In this document: positions 24,986 through 37,376 of the stretch, piece after piece | Position numbering within the stretch: position 1 is the stretch's first letter | Layout of the letters: every line of letters starts with the position of its first letter | From: Atherinomorus stipes | Lineage: Eukaryota; Chordata; Actinopteri; Atheriniformes; Atherinidae | DNA length: 64,000 nucleotides | Assembly (NCBI GenBank): GCA_023101725.1 | Contig: JALJCO010012637.1 | Span: forward strand, 186,001-250,000 | Direction: 5' to 3' | The notes under the pieces: generated by a model | Database searches by the model: none | What the model was told of the DNA's origin: nothing | What the model saw: only the letters and a program-made list of their open reading frames with translations | Position numbers and translations under genes: made by a program

Positions 24986-26800
24986 TCACAACTGTGGAAA
25001 TATAACAGCGTAACACAGTTTAGATCTTTACAAACTCAACCAGATGAGAGGTGAGACTTTTCCTCCCTAAGATCAATAATGGTGGATTTAAAAAAAAAAA
25101 AAAAAATTTAAATACAGTTTTTTTTTTTTTTTTTAATCTTTCAATCAGGAAACAATTCAGAATACCGGAAATACACTTTAAAGTGAGTTTCATGTGACTA
25201 AAACTGAAAAGATGGGATGCTCAGACATTATTTTAAAAAATGCATCATCAGACTTGGCTCGCATGATAGCGTGGTGAATCAAAACCAACTACGCTGCATA
25301 ATCTAGGATCGTTAGCACGCTCATACATGATGTCAGAGTTTAGAATACAGAAAATTTTCTTGAAGGGGGGGAAGGGAGTTGGTGCGAAAAAGCCATCAGC
25401 ATCCGGAAAATGCTAAGCTGCTCAGAAACACTTGCTCTGTGTGTGTCCATGGAGTGCTTCTCATAAGGGTGAGTCATTCCAGTCATGCTGCACACACCAA
25501 CTGTCCTTCTACAGTCAGCACTGCTGGCAGCTGCAAGGCTTCGACGGTCTTTCACATCTTCTGACTTAAGCTGCCTAAAGACATGCAGCTCTTTCAAAAC
25601 TACAGTTTAACATGTTGGTTGAACATCTGAGAAGCAACCTGCTTATTCAATAATGATAATTTTAGGATGTTTCCCTGCTTATAGGCAGTGATAATGATGA
25701 AAGCTAGTTTCAACCATCATTCAGAAGAGGCAGCTTTGAATGAGGCAACTGGTTTGAATGCAGCCGCAGAAATTCAACCGACCTGTGTGACATAGGCAAT
25801 TTTACAACAAATATACTTATATTTAAATGACATACTAATGTTTTTAATGGTTATCACATCTCTTGCTCCAAAGAATCGACGCAGTGAAACCAATCACTAG
25901 TTATAATCCTTCAAATAGTCGAACTGATTGAGGTTACTTTAGGGTTTCTCAAAGTCAGTAAAAGAGTGCGAAGGAGGGGTTTTATGAAAAGACATCAAAT
26001 AGATGGCTAACAAACTTTAGTAGGGATAAAAAAAAGTTGGTAGAACTTCGTAACACAAACGTGCTGCTGTTTGAGGAGTAAATAAACGTCACAATGACTG
26101 CAAAGCACACATGACAGAATAGAAATATCAAGTGGTGAGGTTTACCAGACGGGTTGTGTGGAGCTCCAACTTACACAAGTTTAGATCTTAAGTTTTTTTC
26201 TGGACCACCCATGTAGAAAATGTAAGGACCGGTGCTACTGTAAGGTGTTTGGATAAACAACATGTGCTGGGCAACAACAACAGCAACAGAAAGAAGCAAC
26301 TGAGAAGCTATCTGGGTGTCCGGGGTGGGGGTCAGAGGTTGCTGCAAGTGTTGTTCTGACTTTACTGGTCAAATCTGTTCCCACGTTAACTCAAAGACAG
26401 CTTGAGGTGTATCACTTTGTCTGCCATTTGGCACTTGAATGTCAAATTTTTTAAAAACTTTTTAGAAAAGGTGACCTGTTCAATAAAGCGTGGTACATTG
26501 TGTGTTTTTTTTTCTTTTACATTTTTCCATCCTGTCACCGCACAACATTTAAAACAATGACTGTGAACACATCAAGAGCTGAACATTGAACCTAAACATT
26601 TTAATTTCACTTTATGCACAAGGTCATAACCTTTTTTATATCAGAGTTACAAATAATATTGATTGATGGATGGATAACTGATATGCCGCAATGATGATGA
26701 TGTGGAAAAAAAAAATTTTTCCATTAGAAATTAATTGAACATTATGTGCTAATGGCCACAAAATGAAGGTTTTTGGTTTGCTTCTGTTATAGATGCTGAT
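24986..26800. other. net1 intron, no recognised feature
   Basis: Includes an A-run/T-run pair at about 25090-25134 and otherwise unremarkable AT-rich DNA. Confidence 0.5.
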
Positions 26801-27354
26801 TTAAAGGTACAGTATGTAAAAAATCAAAGGTCAGTGGCAGAAAAGTGAGACATACAATTCAAAACTGTGCTTCTATTGATGTGTAATCGCTGCACTAGAA
26901 TTGCTGTTTCGTGTTTATTTTCTTAGAATAAGTCATTTATATCTAGCTACTTGCTGGGCGGTGCACATATGGAAGCTGCCATATTTGTTCCACTCTTTTT
27001 GGTGTCCCTGAACGGACAAAACAATGTGTGTGAACTAAGAACCCTCTGAACTTTAAAACTACAGTACCAGCTTTGTTTGATGGAAGTTAGAGCACATTTT
27101 GGGATAAGTAAGGCCTTAAAAGACATAAAAAAAATAGTTTATCATTGTTTATCACAGTCATAGCTACACTTGAAACCAGTGGATCCACTCACAGATGAAA
27201 ACATCATTATTTCTGGGAGAATTTTGGCCACTATCGGCCACCGTACATTCACAATAGAGCTGGAAGATGAAGTCATTTGAAAGAAAAGATCTTTTCTTTC
27301 AAATACCCTTATTTAACACTAGACGTCAGTAATTCTTACATACTGTACCTTTAA
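26801..27354. mobile_element. TTAA MITE, 'TTAAAGGTACAG' family, copy 1
   Basis: Bounded by TTAAAGGTACAGTATGTAA (26801) and TTACATACTGTACCTTTAA (27354), a perfect inverted pair. The interior matches, in opposite orientation, the copies at 36822-40384 and 53747-54276 (shared segments such as CTAGTGxTAAA, GTGAGTGGATC and GCAGTTTTGAATT). Length is 554 bp. No coding capacity. Confidence 0.85.
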
Positions 27355-28275
27355 AATTAAAACAGCAATAAAGCCAGAAATAATCCTGTGCATAAATTAT
27401 GATGAAAGTAATTGTTTGCAATCCTAACTGATGCATTGTCTTGGTCCTGTGGTGAAAAGCAAATACCAAGGAAGTGGTGTTCATTCTGTTGCAGAGCCCA
27501 GGTCTGCAGTGAGAGAATCAATGGTTTGTCTTATAAAGGGTGCAGCATTTACAAAACCTACCCACATACATACCATCCAAACTAAATGGCTGCATTGTGA
27601 GCTCATAGTGGTAATCTATTAGCCTCAACACGTATCATTCAATGGTTTGGTTTCCCCTTATAACATAACTCCTGTTCTTCTACCCACTTCTTTGCTGGAA
27701 ATCTATGTCTTCTTGCCCAGACTTGAACTGTACCACCTCTTGAGCAGTCAGAGGCTATCCCATTGTTGCATTTGAGCCCTGGAAAGGCATAAAAGTCTTT
27801 TGGGTCGATGCTCAAAAAACTGGCAAACATTTCAGAAACTCATGTTTTTAGAAATTTTTGGCAACAAAAACAAAAAGTCATTGAAGTAGTCAAAAAGTTG
27901 TTAGGATTACCACATTAGCTGGGTTTGCATTGAGCACTTTTGATCTGATTGACACCAATCTGAATAAAAATCCAGGGATTAGGTGATATGAGTTTAAGGA
28001 AAGACTTGGAAAAAATGGTGGAAGTGAAACAGGACGGGACGGTGCTGGCTTTGATGGATTTTTTTTTTAGCATCTCAAGGCTCAAAAGGCTCAAAATGAG
28101 TTGTTCATACAGATAATAAAATCTTTTTTTTTTTTTCTTCTTCCAAACTGGTGCATTGCACATGTGAAGTCTTATAACAATATAAATTTTTAACACAGAA
28201 CAGATTATTATTGGATAAGAGAAACATTTGTCCATGTAAACGTAGTTGTTGAGGAAGCCTGTATTTGATTCAACG

Positions 28276-28893
28276 TTAAAGGATAACTTTCTTTTTTTCA
28301 ACCTGGACTTCATTTCTAGGAGTTTATACGTGCATTTACTCACTGGTCAAATTTCTTTATCACTATGACTCCTTCGAGCAATATTCCATCGAGTTGCACT
28401 CTGGCGTACATCCATATAATGGGAGAGACGGGGCAGCCTCTCTATAAGGCATTATCTGCAGCAAAACTCCCTCATTTTACCAATACTATTATCCTGTGAG
28501 TTCAGATTTAGCTCTCTGTTAGTTATTTGGGGCTTTCTCCACACTCTACAGGCCGCATGCGCCAACTGACGCGCACCACCGCACAGCTGACAAGATATGG
28601 GATCTACCCAGACAACAATAGACCGCAATCCACAAAACTCACAGGACAACAGTACTCATTCATTTGTTCATTCAACTTGAAGTATTGGTGAAATGAAGGA
28701 GTTTTGCTGCAGATAATGCCTTATATAGAGGTCCAATCCTGCTGCCCCGTCTCTCCCATGGATGCTGGAGGGTGACTCAGCAAAATATTGTCTGAAGGAG
28801 TCAAAGTAATACAGAAATTTTACTGGTGAGTAAATGCACAAATAAACTCCAAGAAATAAAGTCTAGATTGAAAAAAAGAAAGTTATCCTTTAA
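28276..28893. mobile_element. TTAA foldback element with inverted repeats of about 210 bp
   Basis: Ends TTAAAGGATAACTTTCTTTT and AAAAGAAAGTTATCCTTTAA are exact inverse complements. The inversion continues for roughly 210 bases on each side at high identity, as far as GGCATTATCTGCAGCAAAACTCC..CC AATAC, around a spacer of roughly 200 bases (about 28488-28682). Same family as 4311-5208. A single strand of this unit would fold into a very long hairpin. Confidence 0.85.
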
Positions 28894-29489
28894 GTCTCTA
28901 AGGGTGATGTTCAGGAAATTAATCTGTCAGCCATTTCACACGGCTTACAAACAGAAAATACTTTCACTATAATCACAATGAGGAAATTCTACACTCTTAA
29001 ATGTGAGAAATATGTCTAATCATCAAGCCACCTGCAGAGCATGTTCCTCTAAACTGAAGCTGACGTCACTGCAGCTGGTTGGAGAGCATCAGTTTCAGGC
29101 CATTTACTGCACGTCATACAGGTGTTGCCTTCAGACATTAACTGAAAATGAATCACGGCAGCACATAGAAATATGCACCAGATGCTGGTTCGGTTTTACA
29201 CAGAAAGAGCTGTGTGTCTTTCTCTGACGGCAGGACAGAGGCTCTGCTTCCAAAGAAGATGCTGCTGTAATGGTTCATGACATGTTTAAGAAAAATGACA
29301 AACAATGTCTGTGCCAAGTTGGAACACCAAGACAGCCACATTGTGACAGTTGCATAATCAAAAGTGAGCAAGGTGGCCAGTTTCTTGCATTGTTGGGAAT
29401 CTCATGAAGACGGGAGCCCCGCAGCTATAAACCCAATACAAGTGCTGTAAAGTAATTCTTAAAATGAACGGAGATAAAAATATCAGTAA

Positions 29490-30270
29490 TAGGGATGCAC
29501 AATATACTCTGCCCTCTATCGGTATCGACCTACAGTATATCAGCTTAAAAACTGAGTATCAGACATCAGCCACCCCACCGATATTTAACTGATATTTAAC
29601 AGATCAGCCCGCTGTTTCTAAAGTATAAAAGAAAAGAAAAAAATAACTTTTTTTTTATTCTAAAACTTCTTTGAACCAGACACCTAAAACTTCTAAAGAC
29701 TAGGGGTGGGAAAAAAATATTGATACACTGAAATATTGCGATATTTTCATAGGATATCTCATTGACATTTGAAAATGCAGTATCGGTCTATTTTACTAAT
29801 GAAATCTTAGCAATATTACATCGTTCCATTACGAAATCTCGCAAGAATTCACAAATATTTTGCAATGTTTTCCTATGCTGATATCTATTGACATTTAAAA
29901 ACACGGTGTAGATCTATTTTACTGATAAATCTTGCGATATTTCATTGTTCTGTTACGAAAACTCGTGAGAATTCAGGAAATATCGTGAGATTTTGTAACA
30001 GAGCGATGAAATCTCATGAGATTTTGTAAGAAAATAGATCGATTTAGTATCGATCTATATTGATTTGGATCAGCATATGAAAATATTACAATATTTCAGT
30101 GTATTAAAATTTTTTCCCACCCCAATTTTTCAAAGTGTCGGAAACAGATAACAAAACTACCATTTGAAATGACTGTTTTATTTTTTTCAGCTTTTTCAGC
30201 TTCTTGGCCACAAGTTTTAAAATATCGGCATATCGAATATCGTCCAAAATTCCAATATTGTTCATTCCTA
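29490..30270. mobile_element. composite hAT MITE, copy B
   Basis: Termini TAGGGATGC and CATTCCTA are flanked by ATCAGTAA (29482-29489) and ATTAGTAA (30271-30278), a 7/8 match. It has the same outer sequence and the same inner AGGGGTGGG unit in the same position as copy A, but more diverged, with fewer tandem units. Confidence 0.85.
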
Positions 30271-30769
30271 ATTAGTAATAGAGGAATGATGAAGTAATCT
30301 GCATCACTCTCAGAAGTAAACCATAAACCCTCCTAAGAACAAACTTAAGGTCCTCTGATGAGCTGATTATAACTGGATGATAACTGGATGAACTAGTAAT
30401 GACCACCAGACTGTCTTCATGTTTATGTAGTGTATATGTTTATATAATTTCTATTTTTTCTATCTTGAATTTTCCTATTTTTGCACTATTATTGGTGGTT
30501 TTAAACTCACTGTAACGTATAATGACAATAAAGGCATGTCAGATGCAGACATGAGTTGCAGCCAGCAAACCTTTCACACATATTTCACATATAACACGAG
30601 ACATAAACAATCAATGAACACAGGATAAAAACATCTGGCCATCAGTTAAGCACTTTACCAATAATATAAAACCAAAACCAAAGAAAGTGGCTAAAGACTG
30701 GTGATAAATGTGGTAGATAAGAACAAGTAAAATACTCCACAACACATTCATAGATACTGCCACTGGTAT

Positions 30770-30985
30770 TTTTTTTTTTTTTTTTTTTTTTTTTGTTTTT
30801 GTTTGTCTGGGGGAAATTAGGTTCTGCATTTCACCCATCTCTGTCGGGAGGAGGGGCTGCTACTTGCGCCCGGGGAGCATGAGGTTGGACCTTGCTAGGG
30901 ATCCACAGTGTTTACCTGGGGTCGGCGGGACTCGAACCCGGGCCTCCGCGCCGCCCACGACCTCCACTAGGCCACCCACTCCCCC
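30770..30985 (-). mobile_element. tRNA-derived SINE with poly-A tail
   Basis: On the minus strand a tRNA-like head has an A-box-like GTGGCCTAGTGG and a clear B box, GGTTCGAGTCC. A body containing GCTCCCCGGGCGC and GATGGGTGAAATGCAGA follows, as in known fish tRNA SINEs, ending in about 25 A residues (poly-T on the plus strand at 30770-30794). The head cannot form a complete functional tRNA and is read as a SINE promoter. Confidence 0.8.
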
Positions 30986-31005
30986 TTTAAATAGCATGTA
31001 AACTA

Positions 31006-33100
31006 CAGCAACATCTAGTGGCATAATTTAAAGATTGCAGCCAACAAAGCCCCTTGTATAAGCCACCTTTCCAACAAAATACAAACAACCGGCCTGTTCT
31101 TTGGTTTGTTTTTTCTGGGTTACTTGAGGAACACTGTGTTACAACCCTGTGAAGAGTGAGGCTCAGGTTTTTCCTACTATAGACATAAAATGCTTGTTTT
31201 TTATAATATCAAATGCACCACTTTTCCTCAAAAATGTATTTCAAGCCCTGCATGTGCACCTTTTTGACTGTAATTAGAAAATGACTGCAGACTAAAAGCC
31301 AAGTTGTTTGTGACATCATATCTCAAACCTGCAGGTCAAGTTTAACTGTATACGTCAACAGTTTTACATCCTCCCAAAGTGTCTTTTATAAAAGAAACAA
31401 AATCCCAGCTTTCTTTTTGCAGCAGGCCTCCGGGTAGATGAGTAATGTGAAACAATGAGAATCTGTTTAAATGAACATAATGTTTGTGTATCTATCAAAA
31501 GATCAGGTCCTAAAAAGTCACTACAGATTGTGACTCACTGGATGTAGACTTATCAAGTGTCACATTTTCTTTGTGAAAAAGTAAAAAAAAAAAAAAAAAA
31601 AAAACTGATAGGGCTGTGTGTATGAGTGTGTCTTTGTTGTGGATACGCGATTGAAATCACATTTGTCACTGCCACAAGCCAGGGGACAAAGGTTCTTTCA
31701 CTTCCTGTACCTGCTCACATGTTTCAAGGGACGCCTGGATCATGAGTCAATGGTTTAGCATCCCCATCAGCCCTGCCTTTGTTTGTTCAACTCTAACCCT
31801 GAAACTAAACTGACCCTGTGCTGACCCTACCAGTATCCATGAGTCCTTCTGTGTTTTCCAGTTACCCCATAGTTTTTCTCATTTACCCAGGCAGGTATGA
31901 GGTGCATGGTTATGCTTCTGTTTTAAGAAATTCTTAGTCTTCTGAGCCAAATATTTCCTCCTAAAAACATTACTATGAGGTAAAGTGCCATGTTATTGAG
32001 GTCACAAACTTTTAACCTAGACTTTATCAATGTTGACTAAATTCTGCACAACCTTGGCAACAGGAACGCTGCAAAAGAAAACAGCCATCGCCTGGCAAAC
32101 ATTCAGCGTCCATCTCTCTAGGGAAATCAAGCTCTATTTTCTCTCGCTCAACATCGATATTTTTTTTTTCCCATAAACTTTGTTTGTTAAGTCAGATATT
32201 GGGTGATGTTTTTCCATGTTTGTCTGCAGATGGAGGAGGGCATCGTGCAGGGTTGGAGCTCTCTGGCACACAACATGGAAAGGCCTTAAAAAGAGTCCAA
32301 CATAAACACTTCCAGAAATCTGCAACCCAAAACATGCCAGCTTAGTTAAAAAATTACAAAACAGCAAGTTCTTGTAAGGGCATGTTTAGGATTTGGTGAT
32401 CAGGTTAAACTTGTGGGAAAACAAACCCCAAAACAAACAAAACACTGTAAATTACTCTCAATAACCAATAATGTATTTTGCATGGGCGCTGTTGGGTATT
32501 TCTTTATGAAAAATAATTTATTGATCCAAGAAAGATATCATAAATCAATGTTTTTTTTTTGTTTTTTTTTAAAGTTTTTAAAAGATACTTACATCCCATT
32601 TTATGTATGTTTTTCATATTTCAATCAATATATTCTATCATTCAGATTTTAAATAGTATAATTTTCCTAAATGTAAAATATATTTTTAAAACAACCCTTT
32701 AATATAATTAAAACAGAAAACTAAAGAACACTATAAATGTTATAACATATCTAAAATGCCTAGAAATATACACATAAATACAAAACCCATATTTCTGTGT
32801 GGGAGAGACGTCATGACGCTCCAGGGTTTCCTCAGTGGACCGTTGCTGCCATCATGTGGCGGCAGGACACAGCTGGAAATATCTGCGTTTTAAAACTACT
32901 TCATAACATTGAATAATTGTAATGTTCATGATTTGAGCATTAAACGTGTTGATTATAATCGCTTAGATAGTTTTAACTTATAATGAAGCGTCCGTTTAAA
33001 GAAATTTTTAAAATTTCACCATTAACCTAATCACTGATAAGTCAGTATTACTCCGCGATAGGGACGCGATCACTCCGATGTTGCAGACGTTTCCAGTGTC
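31006..33100. other. net1 intron, no recognised gene
   Basis: Intron between exons 1 and 2. It has a poly-A of about 22 bases at 31584-31605 and ACATCTAGTGGCATAATTT at about 31010, a motif also seen inside TTAA MITEs here. No complete element. Confidence 0.5.
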
Positions 33101-33132
33101 GTTTATTTATTTATTTATTTACTTATTTATTA
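33101..33132. repeat. (TTTA)n microsatellite near net1 exon 1
   Basis: Eight tetranucleotide units with one C substitution, about 50 bases inside intron 1 from the exon 1 donor. Confidence 0.9.
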
Positions 33133-33181
33133 ATTGTTAATGTGGACTGTGAGTTCGGTTCCGAATGAGGAAAGGACTCAC

Positions 33182-33321
33182 CGTCTCAGGCTCCTGCTGT
33201 TGTTCTCCAGCGCAGACTCTTGCTCATCAGATGAAGACTTTTTAAAGTTAACAGAGGTGGTTTGTTTTTCGTGTTGCTCTAAAATCGGGACGAGGGTTCC
33301 GACCTCTCCGGCTTCATCCAT
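33182..33321 (-). CDS. net1: net1 long-isoform first coding exon
   Basis: From ATG at 33321 the minus strand reads 46 codons plus two bases, starting MDEAGEVGTLVPILEQH and ending ENNSRSLR, with donor GACG|GTGAGT (GT at 33181-33180). The two leftover bases (CG) join the single G that opens exon 2 to give Arg, so the frame runs straight into SLRRRSSF. Human NET1 begins with 44 mostly unconserved residues before the same junction, so length and position fit although the sequence itself is not conserved. A second in-frame ATG lies four codons upstream (33333), with TGA a few codons above that. I chose 33321 because MDEAG resembles the acidic start of other NET1 proteins. Confidence 0.8.
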
Positions 33322-33333
33322 CAGAACTATCAT

Positions 33334-33540
33334 GAATGATGAGGGTTCGAAATTTCACGTTAAATGAGTTAAAGGGTTTTAACAGTTCATTTGAATACAA
33401 TAGGGGAGACTCGTGACTGTTTTTGAATATGGCGGATTTCCAAAAATCGACCAATGACAGGAGGGCAAGCAAACTTGTTGCTAGGAGTCTCTACTTGGTG
33501 GGCGGGGCCAAAGTGATGCAACTGAATAAGAGTGTTAAAT
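33334..33540 (-). promoter_or_regulatory. net1: net1 long-isoform promoter
   Basis: Directly upstream of exon 1 there is a GC box (GGGCGGGGC, plus strand 33500-33508), a CCAAT motif (ACCAATGAC near 33449-33457) and ATATGGCGG, resembling a YY1 site, near 33427-33435. There is no TATA box. This arrangement fits a TATA-less promoter. The exact start site cannot be seen. Confidence 0.6.
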
Positions 33541-36515
33541 GCTGACTACATACTCCTGTAATATGTTGATCTATACTGAATACAACTGCTCTAGAATAGT
33601 TTTATTTAAGCCTTTGAACAAATAAGTCTTAATAAATATTATACTTGGCAGGCTAATACTGGTGATATAGTGCCTGTGCAAAGTTTGCATACATCACTGG
33701 TCAAGAAGTGAAGAGAAGTCATCCCCCTTTTTTGTCGTCTCATTCACAAAAATTAATCTAATCTTAAATTTGCCCAAAATCCAGGTTTAAAAGTTTTAAG
33801 ATGAATTATATTAAGCGTATTTGTATTTTTACATCATGTGAACAAGTTTGCAAAACCCACATTTGGTACGTCTACACTTATTTAAGACCACGAAAAGGGT
33901 GACACGTGTGAGATCTTTGAAACAGACTCTAAATGTTTGGAAGTAATTAACTAAATCGTCAGTTCATTATTGTAATAACAAATGGAAAAATTGTAAAAGC
34001 AAAAACCAATGACATTTTACTCAACAGTTCTTCATTAAGCGTGATCCTGAATGTCGGCTATAATTTCTTCTGCTTCTCTGATAACAAGAACTTGCAGTGA
34101 GAAATCACTTTTTCTTCATCATTACAGTTTAATAACTTTCACATCAACTTCATAAAATGTAATTAATTTGGGCAGTTATGATCACCCATGTCAGCAGCTG
34201 GTGAGATGATGCTGTATAAATACTGTATTGTGATCTAGAGCATAGAAATAATTTACAACATCAAATCGAGCAACACTACATTACTGTACATGCTGCATTC
34301 ACTTGTACTTGAGCATCTGGGGTTTACCCAGGTACAGATCAGTTTACGATCAATATTTGTTGGAATTCGGGGGTGTATTCTTGGGGGCTTGACTGGCATC
34401 TGTCAACATCACAAGTGGAAATTTAGCGTGCGAGGAGCTGCATCACCATAGAGAACTTTAGAAACAAAACATAGATACTGGACAATCTTTTAGTCTTAAT
34501 TAAAAGCAACTGTATTTTTCTGTGGAGCAACCATCATTGAGATTAATGCCATAAGGCACAACACATGTTGCCCTTATATTGCCTGTATGCCTTTCATATG
34601 GCATTCAAAACATACACAGAAAAACAAATGAACAAAATTCTCTTCGTTTTCAGAAAATGATCCATGATGGGACTTTATTGTTTTAAGAATTAATACAGAA
34701 AAACACTTACATAAAGACATTTAGAATAAAAAGGGCTGTTTAAGTTCAATACAAAACACACTGCAATCCTCTGACTTCCAGCAGCTTCTTGTTGCAACCA
34801 GTACAACCTGCAGCAATAACAACAACAAAAAAAAATTGCTGGTAATCCAAATGCAACAGTTTACAAAACTCATTTCTTGTAAATCATGCTGCAATCCATC
34901 AACATGCCAGACTGTTTCTTCCAGGTCCCTACTACTCCCAGATGAAGTGATCCACAGTGTCATAACCGATTTCAAATGGTGCTAGAAGGCTGCAGAAGGC
35001 TCTAAGCACCAGAGGAAATCAGTTATCTTTTGGTGGAAACAGAGGTGGAAGGATCAGTCCTGTGTTTTGTCCTCCAGATGGGCTCATTCACTGCCGGAGC
35101 TGTCCTGCTATCCCCAAGAACACTGATTTCAAATGGTGCTAGACAACGGGAACACACATCTAAACCACCATGTGAAACCAGCTTCTTGGGGAAGACATGT
35201 TGCTACAGCTGCAGCGGTGAGATGAACTTTACTCCATTTCCAGACAGGTTGAAATAGTGTCATGGACCGGATGGCTTGTTTGTTTTTTGTTTGTTTGAAT
35301 TTTTTTTGTCTTATTTTCTTTCTTTCATCCAGACATGTAGAGTTCCACATGAAAAAAAAAAAACAATTTGGAGTTTGAATGCTTTTTAATCTTTATTTGT
35401 TTAAAAAAAAAATCACAGAAATGTGTTTTTACCGTGTCATAATGAGATGCTAAATGTAGACTAATGAGAAAAAAATGTGGCACTTATGTTCATTTATGCT
35501 TGACTCTACATCACAGGAGATTTCCAAGACTTACCTCCAAGCAAACCAAGATTTTTCTAACATCAATAAATCCACTAGGGGGCAGAAAACATTTGTCAAA
35601 TTGTACACAAGTGAGGCGACTCAGCTGAGGCCCGGAACAGGTCCTAAACAAGACCAGACTGCATCAAAATGAGCTGCAAGTTAATTCAGAACAGCCCATC
35701 CTTGAGTAGCATGGGGGAAAGTATTTTAAATGACTACTATGTGATGTCACACAACAGCATCATCAGTTTTAACACTTTAATTATGAGCATTAAATAGTTT
35801 TTTTTCATGGTAGATTTTTTAAAAACAATATTTAAGAGAGGGTTTATTATTCTTTACTTCAGGCTCTGCTGCTGTCCATGTGCAAAGATTCTCTAGTGTA
35901 TACTCGCATATAGCTGCCAGGACTTAGCATGTCCTTTAACCTGACAAGTTCTGACCATATGTTCAGAGAGACATAAACAGAGTAAATGTATGACAATAAT
36001 AAGGTTTGTATGCTTCTTCTCAGTCTTTTAGAGCATCTAAGGACCAAAGAGAATGTATTAACAGTATCAAAAGGTTTGTCTGTCACTATGCCTGAGTAAA
36101 TTGTAATCAAACAAGGAGGATATGTGAAATTTCTATCCTAACTTCTTGTTTTTCTCCCCAATTTACAGAGATGACACCATGCTAAAAGGATTTCATGCAC
36201 TTGTGTGTGATGCCGATTTCTTTTCCGATATGATACCAATAAATTCATACTGGTGTTGACGATACTGATTCAATACAATACAATGCACAAAAACTTAATG
36301 CATTTTGGAAAATCAAAATAAAAGTAGTGTATTTCATAATAAATACAAGGCATCATACGATGAGTTCAGCAGCAGTGGTACATGCTGCCAACAGCTCCTC
36401 ATTTTTTCCCTCTGTACCTGGATAGTATTTACCTCCAGCACTAAAGGACTCCAAGAGGGATATTTGTTTTGCCGACTAGCAGCACCTGTTCTTCTTCTCT
36501 CCTCTTTACATCGCC
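33541..36515. other. upstream of net1, no gene recognised
   Basis: AT-rich DNA. A 19-bp direct repeat, GATTTCAAATGGTGCTAGA, occurs at 34968-34986 and 35125-35143. No exon-like segment with family resemblance. Confidence 0.5.
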
Positions 36516-36630
36516 TCGTCATATTTTGTGTTATGTTTAATTCTCAGGTAGTTTGTGGTGTTGCAACAATGCCTCATTGTCTTCCCACACACATCATATC
36601 CTGCGTCGATGCTGTTTGTGAAGCTGGCAT
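36516..36630 (-). pseudogene. hAT transposase N-terminal BED-finger remnant
   Basis: Minus translation gives DVCGKTMRHCCNTTNYLRIK followed by HNTKYDEAM and a stop at 36516. A Cys pair, NTTN and His spacing match the BED zinc finger of hAT transposases. There is no first-exon context and no catalytic domain next to it. It sits just outside the TTAA MITE that begins at 36822. Confidence 0.6.
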
Positions 36631-37376
36631 AACTCCATACCTTCGTTTAGGTTCAGCCATCATTGTTAGACTGAGTGAGCAACACGTTTCTGCAGTGCTT
36701 ACCCTTCAAATGACTTTGGCAGGAAAAAACCACGAGTTCCTAACAACTGGGTTTCATGTAGACAAGATCTTGATGATCGCTTTCCTCTGTGTTACTGTTA
36801 ATGATACACAGTATATTTACCTTAAAGGTACAGTATGCAGTGTTGTATAAAGTATCCAAAAGCTATACTTGAGTAAAAGTAAAAGTACCTTACTGGAAAA
36901 TTACTCAAGTAAAAGTGAAAGTTGCCTGCTAGAATATTACTTGAGTAAAAGTAAAAAAGTAGCTAGTATATACTGTACTTAAGTATCAAAAGTAAAAAGT
37001 ACTGTTAATAAAACGCAATCAGAAATTTGAATTTAAAGGTAGAGTCCGAAGTCCCTCCAGCGTTTTTGTTTGCAAACAACAGTATTCAAACTTAGCGCTC
37101 CTCCCTCTCAGGCTAATAGCCGCCTCGTTCTAGCTAGCCTTTTCAACTTCAAGCTTCTCCTTCAGAGCTCAGAAGCGGGTGAAAAGCCAAACTATTATTA
37201 ACCCTGGTTTTCCTTCGAGAGTTGGAGTGACTGGCGTCTGCTCCAATCATGAGCTTATATCCACACAGCGTCATGCTCTTAGCTCTGTCATTGGCTGCCG
37301 ATATAAACAGAAATCTCCACCCAGAAACATCCCGACCAGACCAGGGGTCTCATTTATAAAGCTTGCTTACGCACAA

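Larger units (their letters stand above)
1..33540 (-). other. net1: net1 locus, 5' part (minus strand; 3' exons lie left of the window)
   Basis: NET1 is a Dbl-family (DH-PH) exchange factor that activates RhoA and shuttles between nucleus and cytoplasm. Only N-terminal exons are here; the DH and PH exons must lie left of position 1. Three spliced exons (33182-33321, 23390-23453, 9795-9859) match the N-terminal region unique to the long human isoform. A fourth exon (922-1014) matches the alternative N-terminus of Net1A. Introns are about 9.7 kb (33181-23454) and 13.5 kb (23389-9860) and are filled with transposons. The shared exon starting with the family's EPSNKRV segment was not found in positions 1-920. 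Identification comes from recalled family sequence, not from a search. Confidence 0.9.

Noticed and set aside
30900..30985. tRNA gene suggested by a B box
   Set aside because: No acceptor-stem pairing was evident, and it continues into a SINE body and poly-A tail; a SINE head.
36305..36850. 181-codon plus-strand frame
   Set aside because: It is antisense to a hAT transposase BED-finger remnant and runs into the next transposon end.
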